A stretch of DNA of 64,000 nucleotides, taken from the NCBI GenBank assembly GCA_028752905.1, contig JAQNBH010000062.1, positions 242,281 to 306,280 of the forward strand. The letters run 5' to 3'. The notes under the pieces are model-generated. The model searched no databases. It saw only the letters and a program-made list of their open reading frames with translations, and was not told the origin of the DNA. This stretch comes from Cladorhizidae sp. MBARI D1340-BT2. Lineage: Eukaryota; Porifera; Demospongiae; Poecilosclerida; Cladorhizidae. This document shows positions 37,358 to 51,928 of the stretch, piece by piece; positions within the stretch are counted from its first letter, which is position 1; each line of letters starts with the position of its first letter. A program made the translations under genes and the position numbers.

Positions 37358-38265
37358 CCCTAATTAACAAGACCAAAGTCCCAGATTTTGTCAACTGATA
37401 GAGAAGGCCCTTATCTGCAACATGTCAACAGATTATCAATAAATGTAGTGGTTTTTCACTGGCAGGCCACCGCTTTGGCAACTGGAAAACGCCAGGAAAG
37501 ATCGCAAACCTTACCACTTCAAATCACCATAACCTGCTAATACTTAGAGTAATCAAAATTTTGGCACGTACAAAAGACAGATAATTAGAAGGGCTCTCCG
37601 GTGATATAAATAATTTCTTTTTTGGGTAAAGTGTAGAAAAGTTATGAGCTTTACGGCAAAAAAGCAAGATTTTTGGGGGGAAAATGAGAAACATATAGAC
37701 CAAATTAGGGCAAATATCAAGATAGAGAACACATAATGAAACCTATCATTCGAATCATATCAAGTCCATTACAGTGAAGTGTGCAGAATATTATGGATGT
37801 TTGATATCAACAGAGAGCACAGGGAGAGACCTATCTTAATAGCTATATATCAAGTTTATACAGTGAAGTGTGGAGAATCTATGAAGCTAACCTGTTTAGC
37901 ATCAAGATAGAGAACACATAGAGAAACCTATCTTGTGATTCTATGTATGCAGAATATACGGATGTTTGGTATCAAGAGAGAGAACAGAGAGAGGCCTACC
38001 TTTAGAGCTATATATCAAGTCTATTCAGTGAAGTGTGGGAATCTATGAAGCTAACATGTTTAGCTCAAGATAGAGAACACTGAGAGATACCTATCTTGCA
38101 AGTCCACTACAGTGAAGTGTGCAGAATATATGGATGTTTGGTATCAAGAGAGAGCACTTAGAGAGTCCTATCTTAATAGCTATACATCAAGTCTATTCAG
38201 TGAAGTGTGGATAATCTACGAAGCTAAACATGTTTAGCATCAAGTAAGAGTACAATTCATAACTG
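37358..38265. repeat. Monomer 42, type B, 908 bp
   Basis: Same S4 loss as monomers 38 and 39. Confidence 0.97.
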
Positions 38266-39177
38266 CCCTAATTAACAAGACCAAAGTCCCAGATTTTGTC
38301 AACTGATAGAGAAGGCCCTTATCTGCAACATGTCAACAGATTATCAATAAATGTAGTGGTTTTTCACTGGCAGGCCACCGCTTTGGCAACTGGAAAACGC
38401 CAGGAAAGATCGCAAACCTTACCACTTCAAATCACCATAACTTGCTAATACTTAGAGTAATCAAAATTTTGGCACGTACAAAAGACAGATAATTAGAAGG
38501 GCTATCCGGTGATATAAAAAATTTCTTTTTTGGGTAAAGTGTAGCAAAGTTATGAGCTTTACGGCAAAAAAGCAAGATTTTTGGGGGGAAAATGAGAAAC
38601 ATATAGACCAAATTAGGGCAAATATCAAGATAGAGAACACATAATGAAACCTATCATTCGAATCATATCAACTCCATTACAGTGAAGTGTGCAGAATATT
38701 ATTATGGATGTTTGATATCAACAGAGAGCACAGGGAGAGACCTATCTTAATAGCTATATATCAAGTTTATACAGTGAAGTGTGGAGAATCTATGAAGCTA
38801 ACCTGTTTAGCATCAAGATAGAGAACACATAGAGAAACCTATCTTGTGATTCTATGTATGCAGAATATACGGATGTTTGGTATCAAGAGAGAGAACAGAG
38901 AGAGGCCTACCTTTAGAGCTATATATCAAGTCTATTCAGTGAAGTGTGGAGAATCTATGAAGCTAACATGTTTAGCTCAAGATAGAGAACACTGAGAGAT
39001 ACCTATCTTGCAAGTCCACTACAGTGAAGTGTGCAGAATATATGGATGTTTGGTATCAAGAGAGAGCACTTAGAGAGTCCTATCTTAATAGCTATACATC
39101 AAGTCTATTCAGTGAAGTGTGGATAATCTACGAAGCTAAACATGTTTAGCATCAAGTAAGAGTACAATTCATAACTG
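38266..39177. repeat. Monomer 43, A-like, 912 bp
   Basis: A256 with C280, and a private G407 to C. Confidence 0.97.
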
Positions 39178-40089
39178 CCCTAATTAACAAGACCAAAGTC
39201 CCAGATTTTGTCAACTGATAGAGAAGGCCCTTATCTGCAACATGTCAACAGATTATCAATAAATGTAGTGGTTTTTCACTGGCAGGCCACCGCTTTGGCA
39301 ACTGGAAAACGCCAGGAAAGATCGCAAACCTTACCACTTCAAATCACCATAACTTGCTAATACTTAGAGTAATCAAAATTATGGCACGTACAAAAGACAG
39401 ATAATTAGAGGGGCTATCCGGTGATATAAAAATTTCCTTTTTTGGGTAAAGTGTAGCAAAGTTATGAGCTTTACGGCAAAAAAGCAAGATTTTTGGGGGG
39501 AAAATGAGAAACATATAGACCAAATTAGGGCAAATATCAAGATAGAGAACACATAATGAAACCTATCATTCGAATCATATCAAGTCCATTACAGTGAAGT
39601 GTGCAGAATATTATTATGGATGTTTGATATCAACAGAGAGCACAGGGAGAGACCTATCTTAATAGCTATATATCAAGTTTATACAGTGAAGTGTGGAGAA
39701 TCTATGAAGCTAACCTGTTTAGCATCAAGATAGAGAACACATAGAGAAACCTATCTTGTGATTCTATGTATGCAGAATATACGGATGTTTGGTATCAAGA
39801 GAGAGAACAGAGAGAGGCCTACCTTTAGAGCTATATATCAAGTCTATTCAGTGAAGTGTGGAGAATCTATGAAGCTAACATGTTTAGCTCAAGATAGAGA
39901 ACACTGAGAGATATCTATCTTGCAAGTCCACTACAGTGAAGTGTGCAGAATATATGGATGTTTGGTATCAAGAGAGAGCACTTAGAGAGTCCTATCTTAA
40001 TAGCTATACATCAAGTCTATTCAGTGAAGTGTGGATAATCTACGAAGCTAAACATGTTTAGCATCAAGTAAGAGTACAATTCATAACTG
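39178..40089. repeat. Monomer 44, C-to-A chimera, 912 bp
   Basis: C-like A204 and C259, then A-like G269, C280, six G and C415. G233 and T737 are shared only with monomer 61. Confidence 0.97.
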
Positions 40090-41001
40090 CCCTAATTAAC
40101 AAGACCAAAGTCCCAGATTTTGTCAACTGATAGAGAAGGCCCTTATCTGCAACATGTCAACAGATTATCAATAAATGTAGTGGTTTTTCACTGGCAGGCC
40201 ACCGCTTTGGCAACTGGAAAACGCCAGGAAAGATCGCAAACCTTACCACTTCAAATCACCATAACTTGCTAATACTTAGAGTAATCAAAATTATGGCACG
40301 TACAAAAGACAGATAATTAGAAGGGCTATCCGGTGATATAAAAATTTCCTTTTTTGGATAAAGTGTAGAAAAGTTATGAGCTTTACGGCAAAAAAGCAAG
40401 ATTTTTGGGGGGGAAATGAGAAACATATAGACCAAATTAGGGCAAATATCAAGATAGAGAACACATAATGAAACCTATCATTCGAATCATATCAAGTCCA
40501 TTAGAGTGAAGTGTGCAGAATATTATTATGGATGTTTGATATCAACAGAGAGCACAGGGAGAGACCTATCTTAATAGCTATATATCAAGTTTATACAGTG
40601 AAGTGTGGAGAATCTATGAAGCTAACCTGTTTAGCATCAAGATAGAGAACACATAGAGAAACCTATCTTGTGATTCTATGTATGCAGAATATACGGATGT
40701 TTGGTATCAAGAGAGAGAACAGAGAGAGGCCTACCTTTAGAGCTATATATCAAGTCTATTCAGTGAAGTGTGGAGAATCTATGAAGCTAACATGTTTAGC
40801 TCAAGATAGAGAACACTGAGAGATACCTATCTTGCAAGTCCACTACAGTGAAGTGTGCAGAATATATGGATGTTTGGTATCAAGAGAGAGCACTTAGAGA
40901 GTCCTATCTTAATAGCTATACATCAAGTCTATTCAGTGAAGTGTGGATAATCTACGAAGCTAAACATGTTTAGCATCAAGTAAGAGTACAATTCATAACT
41001 G
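40090..41001. repeat. Monomer 45, type C, 912 bp
   Basis: Counterpart of monomer 62. Confidence 0.97.
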
Positions 41002-41910
41002 CCCTAATTAACAAGACCAAAGTCCCAGATTTTGTCAACTGATAGAGAAGGCCCTTATCTGCAACATGTCAACAGATTATCAATAAATGTAGTGGTTTTT
41101 CACTGGCAGGCCACCGCTTTGGCAACTGGAAAACGCCAGGAAAGATCGCAAACCTTACCACTTCAAATCACCATAACCTGCTAATACTTAGAGTAATCAA
41201 AATTTTGGCACGTACAAAAGACAGATAATTAGAAGGGCTCTCCGGTGATATAAATAATTTCTTTTTTGGGTAAAGTGTAGAAAAGTTATGAGCTTTACGG
41301 CAAAAAAGCAAGATTTTTGGGGGGAAAATGAGAAACATATAGACCAAATTAGGGCAAATATCAAGATAGAGAACACATAATGAAACCTATCATTCGAATC
41401 ATATCAAGTCCATTACAGTGAAGTGTGCAGAATATTATGGATGTTTGATATCAACAGAGAGCACAGGGAGAGACCTATCTTAATAGCTATATATCAAGTT
41501 TATACAGTGAAGTGTGGAGAATCTATGAAGCTAACCTGTTTAGCATCAAGATAGAGAACACATAGAGAAACCTATCTTGTGATTCTATGTATGCAGAATA
41601 TACGGATGTTTGGTATCAAGAGAGAGAACAGAGAGAGGCCTACCTTTAGAGCTATATATCAAGTCTATTCAGTGAAGTGTGGAGAATCTATGAAGCTAAC
41701 ATGTTTAGCTCAAGATAGAGAACACTGAGAGATACCTATCTTGCAAGTCCACTACAGTGAAGTGTGCAGAATATATGGATGTTTGGTATCAAGAGAGAGC
41801 ACTTAGAGAGTCCTATCTTAATAGCTATACATCAAGTCTATTCAGTGAAGTGTGGATAATCTACGAAGCTAAACATGTTTAGCATCAAGTAAGAGTACAA
41901 TTCATAACTG
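41002..41910. repeat. Monomer 46, type B, 909 bp
   Basis: Counterpart of monomer 63. Confidence 0.97.
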
Positions 41911-42820
41911 CCCTAATTAACAAGACCAAAGTCCCAGATTTTGTCAACTGATAGAGAAGGCCCTTATCTGCAACATGTCAACAGATTATCAATAAATGTA
42001 GTGGTTTTTCACTGGCAGGCCACCGCTTTGGCAACTGGAAAACGCCAGGAAAGATCGCAAACCTTACCACTTCAAATCACCATAACTTGCTAATACTTAG
42101 AGTAATCAAAATTTTGGCACGTACAAAAGACAGATAATTAGAAGGGCTATCCGGTGATATAAAAATTTTCTTTTTTGGGTAAAGTGTAGCAAAGTTATGA
42201 GCTTTACGGCAAAAAAGCAAGATTTTTGGGGGGAAAATGAGAAACATATAGACCAAATTAGGGCAAATATCAAGATAGAGAACACATAATGAAACCTATC
42301 ATTCGAATCATATCAAGTCCATTACAGTGAAGTGTGCAGAATATTATTATGGATGTTTGATATCAACAGAGAGCACAGGGAGAGACCTATCTTAATAGCT
42401 ATATATCAAGTTTATACAGTGAAGTGTGGAGAATCTATGAAGCTAACCTGTTTAGCATCAAGATAGAGAACACATAGAGAAACCTATCTTGTGATTCTAT
42501 GTATGCAGTATACGGATGTTTGGTATCAAGAGAGAGAACAGAGAGAGGCCTACCTTTAGAGCTATATATCAAGTCTATTCAGTGAAGTGTGGAGAATCTA
42601 TGAAGCTAACATGTTTAGCTCAAGATAGAGAACACTGAGAGATACCTATCTTGCAAGTCCACTACAGTGAAGTGTGCAGAATATATGGATGTTTGGTATC
42701 AAGAGAGAGCACTTAGAGAGTCCTATCTTAATAGCTATACATCAAGTCTATTCAGTGAAGTGTGGATAATCTACGAAGCTAAACATGTTTAGCATCAAGT
42801 AAGAGTACAATTCATAACTG
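41911..42820. repeat. Monomer 47, type A, 910 bp
   Basis: 2-bp loss in S3 (GCAGAATATACGG to GCAGTATACGG), shared only with monomer 64. Confidence 0.97.
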
Positions 42821-43732
42821 CCCTAATTAACAAGACCAAAGTCCCAGATTTTGTCAACTGATAGAGAAGGCCCTTATCTGCAACATGTCAACAGATTATC
42901 AATAAATGTAGTGGTTTTTCACTGGCAGGCCACCGCTTTGGCAACTGGAAAACGCCAGGAAAGATCGCAAACCTTACCACTTCAAATCACCATAACTTGC
43001 TAATACTTAGAGTAATCAAAATTATGGCACGTACAAAAGACAGATAATTAGAAGGGCTATCCGGTGATATAAAAATTTCCTTTTTTGGATAAAGTGTAGA
43101 AAAGTTATGAGCTTTACGGCAAAAAAGCAAGATTTTTGGGGGGGAAATGAGAAACATATAGACCAAATTAGGGCAAATATCAAGATAGAGAACACATAAT
43201 GAAACCTATCATTCGAATCATATCAAGTCCATTAGAGTGAAGTGTGCAGAATATTATTATGGATGTTTGATATCAACAGAGAGCACAGGGAGAGACCTAT
43301 CTTAATAGCTATATATCAAGTTTATACAGTGAAGTGTGGAGAATCTATGAAGCTAACCTGTTTAGCATCAAGATAGAGAACACATAGAGAAACCTATCTT
43401 GTGATTCTATATATGCAGAATATACGGATGTTTGGTATCAAGAGAGAGAACAGAGAGAGGCCTACCTTTAGAGCTATATATCAAGTCTATTCAGTGAAGT
43501 GTGGAGAATCTATGAAGCTAACATGTTTAGCTCAAGATAGAGAACACTGAGAGATACCTATCTTGCAAGTCCACTACAGTGAAGTGTGCAGAATATATGG
43601 ATGTTTGGTATCAAGAGAGAGCACTTAGAGAGTCCTATCTTAATAGCTATACATCAAGTCTATTCAGTGAAGTGTGGATAATCTACGAAGCTAAACATGT
43701 TTAGCATCAAGTAAGAGTACAATTCATAACTG
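42821..43732. repeat. Monomer 48, type C, 912 bp
   Basis: G591 to A, shared only with monomer 65. Confidence 0.97.
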
Positions 43733-44641
43733 CCCTAATTAACAAGACCAAAGTCCCAGATTTTGTCAACTGATAGAGAAGGCCCTTATCTGCAACATGT
43801 CAACAGATTATCAATAAATGTAGTGGTTTTTCACTGGCAGGCCACCGCTTTGGCAACTGGAAAACGCCAGGAAAGATCGCAAACCTTACCACTTCAAATC
43901 ACCATAACCTGCTAATACTTAGAGTAATCAAAATTTTGGCACGTACAAAAGACAGATAATTAGAAGGGCTCTCCGGTGATATAAATAATTTCTTTTTTGG
44001 GTAAAGTGTAGAAAAGTTATGAGCTTTACGGCAAAAAAGCAAGATTTTTGGGGGGAAAATGAGAAACATATAGACCAAATTAGGGCAAATATCAAGATAG
44101 AGAACACATAATGAAACCTATCATTCGAATCATATCAAGTCCATTACAGTGAAGTGTGCAGAATATTATGGATGTTTGATATCAACAGAGAGCACAGGGA
44201 GAGACCTATCTTAATAGCTATATATCAAGTTTATACAGTGAAGTGTGGAGAATCTATGAAGCTAACCTGTTTAGCATCAAGATAGAGAACACATAGAGAA
44301 ACCTATCTTGTGATTCTATGTATGCAGAATATACGGATGTTTGGTATCAAGAGAGAGAACAGAGAGAGGCCTACCTTTAGAGCTATATATCAAGTCTATT
44401 CAGTGAAGTGTGGAGAATCTATGAAGCTAACATGTTTAGCTCAAGATAGAGAACACTGAGAGATACCTATCTTGCAAGTCCACTACAGTGAAGTGTGCAG
44501 AATATATGGATGTTTGGTATCAAGAGAGAGCACTTAGAGAGTCCTATCTTAATAGCTATACATCAAGTCTATTCAGTGAAGTGTGGATAATCTACGAAGC
44601 TAAACATGTTTAGCATCAAGTAAGAGTACAATTCATAACTG
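43733..44641. repeat. Monomer 49, type B, 909 bp
   Basis: Counterpart of monomer 66. Confidence 0.97.
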
Positions 44642-45553
44642 CCCTAATTAACAAGACCAAAGTCCCAGATTTTGTCAACTGATAGAGAAGGCCCTTATCT
44701 GCAACATGTCAACAGATTATCAATAAATGTAGTGGTTTTTCACTGGCAGGCCACCGCTTTGGCAACTGGAAAACGCCAGGAAAGATCGCAAACCTTACCA
44801 CTTCAAATCACCATAACTTGCTAATACTTAGAGTAATCAAAATTATGGCACATACAAAAGACAGATAATTAGAAGGGCTATCCGGTGATATAAAAATTTC
44901 CTTTTTTGGATAAAGTGTAGAAAAGTTATGAGCTTTACGGCAAAAAAGCAAGATTTTTGGGGGGGAAATGAGAAACATATAGACCAAATTAGGGCAAATA
45001 TCAAGATAGAGAACACATAATGAAACCTATCATTCGAATCATATCAAGTCCATTAGAGTGAAGTGTGCAGAATATTATTATGGATGTTTGATATCAACAG
45101 AGAGCACAGGGAGAGACCTATCTTAATAGCTATATATCAAGTTTATACAGTGAAGTGTGGAGAATCTATGAAGCTAACCTGTTTAGCATCAAGATAGAGA
45201 ACACATAGAGAAACCTATCTTGTGATTCTATGTATGCAGAATATACGGATGTTTGGTATCAAGAGAGAGAACAGAGAGAGGCCTACCTTTAGAGCTATAT
45301 ATCAAGTCTATTCAGTGAAGTGTGGAGAATCTATGAAGCTAACATGTTTAGCTCAAGATAGAGAACACTGAGAGATACCTATCTTGCAAGTCCACTACAG
45401 TGAAGTGTGCAGAATATATGGATGTTTGGTATCAAGAGAGAGCACTTAGAGAGTCCTATCTTAATAGCTATACATCAAGTCTATTCAGTGAAGTGTGGAT
45501 AATCTACGAAGCTAAACATGTTTAGCATCAAGTAAGAGTACAATTCATAACTG
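44642..45553. repeat. Monomer 50, type C, 912 bp
   Basis: G211 to A (CpG to CpA), shared only with monomer 67. Confidence 0.97.
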
Positions 45554-46462
45554 CCCTAATTAACAAGACCAAAGTCCCAGATTTTGTCAACTGATAGAGA
45601 AGGCCCTTATCTGCAACATGTCAACAGATTATCAATAAATGTAGTGGTTTTTCACTGGCAGGCCACCGCTTTGGCAACTGGAAAACGCCAGGAAAGATCG
45701 CAAACCTTACCACTTCAAATCACCATAACCTGCTAATACTTAGAGTAATCAAAATTTTGGCACGTACAAAAGACAGATAATTAGAAGGGCTCTCCGGTGA
45801 TATAAATAATTTCTTTTTTGGGTAAAGTGTAGAAAAGTTATGAGCTTTACGGCAAAAAAGCAAGATTTTTGGGGGGAAAATGAGAAACATATAGACCAAA
45901 TTAGGGCAAATATCAAGATAGAGAACACATAATGAAACCTATCATTCGAATCATATCAAGTCCATTACAGTGAAGTGTGCAGAATATTATGGATGTTTGA
46001 TATCAACAGAGAGCACAGGGAGAGACCTATCTTAATAGCTATATATCAAGTTTATACAGTGAAGTGTGGAGAATCTATGAAGCTAACCTGTTTAGCATCA
46101 AGATAGAGAACACATAGAGAAACCTATCTTGTGATTCTATGTATGCAGAATATACGGATGTTTGGTATCAAGAGAGAGAACAGAGAGAGGCCTACCTTTA
46201 GAGCTATATATTAAGTCTATTCAGTGAAGTGTGGAGAATCTATGAAGCTAACATGTTTAGCTCAAGATAGAGAACACTGAGAGATACCTATCTTGCAAGT
46301 CCACTACAGTGAAGTGTGCAGAATATATGGATGTTTGGTATCAAGAGAGAGCACTTAGAGAGTCCTATCTTAATAGCTATACATCAAGTCTATTCAGTGA
46401 AGTGTGGATAATCTACGAAGCTAAACATGTTTAGCATCAAGTAAGAGTACAATTCATAACTG
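45554..46462. repeat. Monomer 51, type B, 909 bp
   Basis: C662 to T, shared with monomers 55 and 68. Confidence 0.97.
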
Positions 46463-47374
46463 CCCTAATTAACAAGACCAAAGTCCCAGATTTTGTCAAC
46501 TGATAGAGAAGGCCCTTATCTGCAACATGTCAACAGATTATCAATAAATGTAGTGGTTTTTCACTGGCAGGCCACCGCTTTGGCAACTGGAAAACGCCAG
46601 GAAAGATCGCAAACCTTACCACTTCAAATCACCATAACTTGCTAATACTTAGAGTAATCAAAATTATGGCACGTACAAAAGACAGATAATTAGAAGGGCT
46701 ATCCGGTGATATAAAAATTTCCTTTTTTGGATAAAGTGTAGAAAAGTTATGAGCTTTACGGCAAAAAAGCAAGATTTTTGGGGGGGAAATGAGAAACATA
46801 TAGACCAAATTAGGGCAAATATCAAGATAGAGAACACATAATGAAACCTATCATTCGAATCATATCAAGTCCATTAGAGTGAAGTGTGCAGAATATTATT
46901 ATGGATGTTTGATATCAACAGAGAGCACAGGGAGAGACCTATCTTAATAGCTATATATCAAGTTTATACAGTGAAGTGTGGAGAATCTATGAAGCTAACC
47001 TGTTTAGCATCAAGATAGAGAACACATAGAGAAACCTATCTTGTGATTCTATGTATGCAGAATATACGGATGTTTGGTATCAAGAGAGAGAACAGAGAGA
47101 GGCCTACCTTTAGAGCTATATATCAAGTCTATTCAGTGAAGTGTGGAGAATCTATGAAGCTAACATGTTTAGCTCAAGATAGAGAACACTGAGAGATACC
47201 TATCTTGCAAGTCCACTACAGTGAAGTGTGCAGAATATATGGATGTTTGGTATCAAGAGAGAGCACTTAGAGAGTCCTATCTTAATAGCTATACATCAAG
47301 TCTATTCAGTGAAGTGTGGATAATCTACGAAGCTAAACATGTTTAGCATCAAGTAAGAGTACAATTCATAACTG
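46463..47374. repeat. Monomer 52, type C, 912 bp
   Basis: Counterpart of monomer 69. Confidence 0.97.
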
Positions 47375-48286
47375 CCCTAATTAACAAGACCAAAGTCCCA
47401 GATTTTGTCAACTGATAGAGAAGGCCCTTATCTGCAACATGTCAACAGATTATCAATAAATGTAGTGGTTTTTCACTGGCAGGCCACCGCTTTGGCAACT
47501 GGAAAACGCCAGGAAAGATCGCAAACCTTACCACTTCAAATCACCATAACTTGCTAATACTTAGAGTAATCAAAATTTTGGCACGTACAAAAGACAGATA
47601 ATTAGAAGGGCTATCCGGTGATATAAAAATTTTCTTTTTTGGGTAAAGTGTAGCAAAGTTATGAGCTTTACGGCAAAAAAGCAAGATTTTTGGGGGGAAA
47701 ATGAGAAACATATAGACCAAATTAGGGCAAATATCAAGATAGAGAACACATAATGAAACCTATCATTCGAATCATATCAAGTCCATTACAGTGAAGTGTG
47801 CAGAATATTATTATGGATGTTTGATATCAACAGAGAGCACAGGGAGAGACCTATCTTAATAGCTATATATCAAGTTTATACAGTGAAGTGTGGAGAATCT
47901 ATGAAGCTAACCTGTTTAGCATCAAGATAGAGAACACATAGAGAAACCTATCTTGTGATTCTATGTATGCAGAATATACGGATGTTTGGTATCAAGAGAG
48001 AGAACAGAGAGAGGCCTACCTTTAGAGCTATATATCAAGTCTATTCAGTGAAGTGTGGAGAATCTATGAAGCTAACATGTTTAGCTCAAGATAGAGAACA
48101 CTGAGAGATACCTATCTTGCAAGTCCACTACAGTGAAGTGTGCAGAATATATGGATGTTTGGTATCAAGAGAGAGCACTTAGAGAGTCCTATCTTAATAG
48201 CTATACATCAAGTCTATTCAGTGAAGTGTGGATAATCTACGAAGCTAAACATGTTTAGCATCAAGTAAGAGTACAATTCATAACTG
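47375..48286. repeat. Monomer 53, type A, 912 bp
   Basis: A239. Counterpart of monomer 70. Confidence 0.97.
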
Positions 48287-49195
48287 CCCTAATTAACAAG
48301 ACCAAAGTCCCAGATTTTGTCAACTGATAGAGAAGGCCCTTATCTGCAACATGTCAACAGATTATCAATAAATGTAGTGGTTTTTCACTGGCAGGCCACC
48401 GCTTTGGCAACTGGAAAACGCCAGGAAAGATCGCAAACCTTACCACTTCAAATCACCATAACCTGCTAATACTTAGAGTAATCAAAATTTTGGCACGTAC
48501 AAAAGACAGATAATTAGAAGGGCTCTCCGGTGATATAAATAATTTCTTTTTTGGGTAAAGTGTAGAAAAGTTATGAGCTTTACGGCAAAAAAGCAAGATT
48601 TTTGGGGGGAAAATGAGAAACATATAGACCAAATTAGGGCAAATATCAAGATAGAGAACACATAATGAAACCTATCATTCGAATCATATCAAGTCCATTA
48701 CAGTGAAGTGTGCAGAATATTATGGATGTTTGATATCAACAGAGAGCACAGGGAGAGACCTATCTTAATAGCTATATATCAAGTTTATACAGTGAAGTGT
48801 GGAGAATCTATGAAGCTAACCTGTTTAGCATCAAGATAGAGAACACATAGAGAAACCTATCTTGTGATTCTATGTATGCAGAATATACGGATGTTTGGTA
48901 TCAAGAGAGAGAACAGAGAGAGGCCTACCTTTAGAGCTATATATCAAGTCTATTCAGTGAAGTGTGGAGAATCTATGAAGCTAACATATTTAGCTCAAGA
49001 TAGAGAACACTGAGAGATACCTATCTTGCAAGTCCACTACAGTGAAGTGTGCAGAATATATGGATGTTTGGTATCAAGAGAGAGCACTTAGAGAGTCCTA
49101 TCTTAATAGCTATACATCAAGTCTATTCAGTGAAGTGTGGATAATCTACGAAGCTAAACATGTTTAGCATCAAGTAAGAGTACAATTCATAACTG
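48287..49195. repeat. Monomer 54, type B, 909 bp
   Basis: Private G705 to A in the S4/S5 palindrome. Confidence 0.97.
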
Positions 49196-50104
49196 CCCTA
49201 ATTAACAAGACCAAAGTCCCAGATTTTGTCAACTGATAGAGAAGGCCCTTATCTGCAACATGTCAACAGATTATCAATAAATGTAGTGGTTTTTCACTGG
49301 CAGGCCACCGCTTTGGCAACTGGAAAACGCCAGGAAAGATCGCAAACCTTACCACTTCAAATCACCATAACCTGCTAATACTTAGAGTAATCAAAATTTT
49401 GGCACGTACAAAAGACAGATAATTAGAAGGGCTCTCCGGTGATATAAATAATTTCTTTTTTGGGTAAAGTGTAGAAAAGTTATGAGCTTTACGGCAAAAA
49501 AGCAAGATTTTTGGGGGGAAAATGAGAAACATATAGACCAAATTAGGGCAAATATCAAGATAGAGAACACATAATGAAACCTATCATTCGAATCATATCA
49601 AGTCCATTACAGTGAAGTGTGCAGAATATTATGGATGTTTGATATCAACAGAGAGCACAGGGAGAGACCTATCTTAATAGCTATATATCAAGTTTATACA
49701 GTGAAGTGTGGAGAATCTATGAAGCTAACCTGTTTAGCATCAAGATAGAGAACACATAGAGAAACCTATCTTGTGATTCTATGTATGCAGAATATACGGA
49801 TGTTTGGTATCAAGAGAGAGAACAGAGAGAGGCCTACCTTTAGAGCTATATATTAAGTCTATTCAGTGAAGTGTGGAGAATCTATGAAGCTAACATGTTT
49901 AGCTCAAGATAGAGAACACTGAGAGATACCTATCTTGCAAGTCCACTACAGTGAAGTGTGCAGAATATATGGATGTTTGGTATCAAGAGAGAGCACTTAG
50001 AGAGTCCTATCTTAATAGCTATACATCAAGTCTATTCAGTGAAGTGTGGATAATCTACGAAGCTAAACATGTTTAGCATCAAGTAAGAGTACAATTCATA
50101 ACTG
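49196..50104. repeat. Monomer 55, type B, 909 bp
   Basis: T662. Second of two adjacent B copies. Confidence 0.97.
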
Positions 50105-51016
50105 CCCTAATTAACAAGACCAAAGTCCCAGATTTTGTCAACTGATAGAGAAGGCCCTTATCTGCAACATGTCAACAGATTATCAATAAATGTAGTGGTT
50201 TTTCACTGGCAGGCCACCGCTTTGGCAACTGGAAAACGCCAGGAAAGATCGCAAACCTTACCACTTCAAATCACCATAACTTGCTAATACTTAGAGTAAT
50301 CAAAATTATGGCACGTACAAAAGACAGATAATTAGAAGGGCTATCCGGTGATATAAAAATTTCCTTTTTTGGATAAAGTGTAGAAAAGTTATGAGCTTTA
50401 CGGCAAAAAAGCAAGATTTTTGGGGGGGAAATGAGAAACATATAGACCAAATTAGGGCAAATATCAAGATAGAGAACACATAATGAAACCTATCATTCGA
50501 ATCATATCAAGTCCATTAGAGTGAAGTGTGCAGAATATTATTATGGATGTTTGATATCAACAGAGAGCACAGGGAGAGACCTATCTTAATAGCTATATAT
50601 CAAGTTTATACAGTGAAGTGTGGAGAATCTATGAAGCTAACCTGTTTAGCATCAAGATAGAGAACACATAGAGAAACCTATCTTGTGATTCTATGTATGC
50701 AGAATATACGGATGTTTGGTATCAAGAGAGAGAACAGAGAGAGGCCTACCTTTAGAGCTATATATCAAGTCTATTCAGTGAAGTGTGGAGAATCTATGAA
50801 GCTAACATGTTTAGCTCAAGATAGAGAACACTGAGAGATACCTATCTTGCAAGTCCACTACAGTGAAGTGTGCAGAATATATGGATGTTTGGTATCAAGA
50901 GAGAGCACTTAGAGAGTCCTATCTTAATAGCTATACATCAAGTCTATTCAGTGAAGTGTGGATAATCTACGAAGCTAAACATGTTTAGCATCAAGTAAGA
51001 GTACAATTCATAACTG
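50105..51016. repeat. Monomer 56, type C, 912 bp
   Basis: Standard type C. Confidence 0.97.
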
Positions 51017-51928
51017 CCCTAATTAACAAGACCAAAGTCCCAGATTTTGTCAACTGATAGAGAAGGCCCTTATCTGCAACATGTCAACAGATTATCAATA
51101 AATGTAGTGGTTTTTCACTGGCAGGCCACCGCTTTGGCAACTGGAAAACGCCAGGAAAGATCGCAAACCTTACCACTTCAAATCACCATAACTTGCTAAT
51201 ACTTAGAGTAATCAAAATTTTGGCACGTACAAAAGACAGATAATTAGAAGGGCTATCCGGTGATATAAAAATTTTCTTTTTTGGGTAAAGTGTAGCAAAG
51301 TTATGAGCTTTACGGCAAAAAAGCAAGATTTTTGGGGGGAAAATGAGAAACATATAGACCAAATTAGGGCAAATATCAAGATAGAGAACACATAATGAAA
51401 CCTATCATTCGAATCATATCAAGTCCATTACAGTGAAGTGTGCAGAATATTATTATGGATGTTTGATATCAACAGAGAGCACAGGGAGAGACCTATCTTA
51501 ATAGCTATATATCAAGTTTATACAGTGAAGTGTGGAGAATCTATGAAGCTAACCTGTTTAGCATCAAGATAGAGAACACATAGAGAAACCTATCTTGTGA
51601 TTCTATGTATGCAGAATATACGGATGTTTGGTATCAAGAGAGAGAACAGAGAGAGGCCTACCTTTAGAGCTATATATCAAGTCTATTCAGTGAAGTGTGG
51701 AGAATCTATGAAGCTAACATGTTTAGCTCAAGATAGAGAACACTGAGAGATACCTATCTTGCAAGTCCACTACAGTGAAGTGTGCAGAATATATGGATGT
51801 TTGGTATCAAGAGAGAGCACTTAGAGAGTCCTATCTTAATAGCTATACATCAAGTCTATTCAGTGAAGTGTGGATAATCTACGAAGCTAAACATGTTTAG
51901 CATCAAGTAAGAGTACAATTCATAACTG
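51017..51928. repeat. Monomer 57, type A, 912 bp
   Basis: A239, six G. Confidence 0.97.

Larger units (their letters stand above)
30985..38265. repeat. Four-monomer higher-order repeat (B-A-C-B), two copies, period 3640-3641
   Basis: Monomers 35-38 and 39-42 follow the same order. The last unit of each set is a 908-bp B copy, and the second unit of each carries TCTAGA with A280. Monomer 39 is itself a 908-bp B copy, so the junction between the sets probably lies inside a B monomer. Confidence 0.7.
39178..48286. repeat. Large duplicated block, copy 1 (monomers 44-53)
   Basis: All ten monomer starts recur 15,481 bp downstream in the same order. Rare markers match one by one: G233 and T737, the 2-bp S3 loss, A591, A211 and T662. 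Monomers 43 and 54 on either side do not match their counterparts (60 and 71). Confidence 0.9.
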
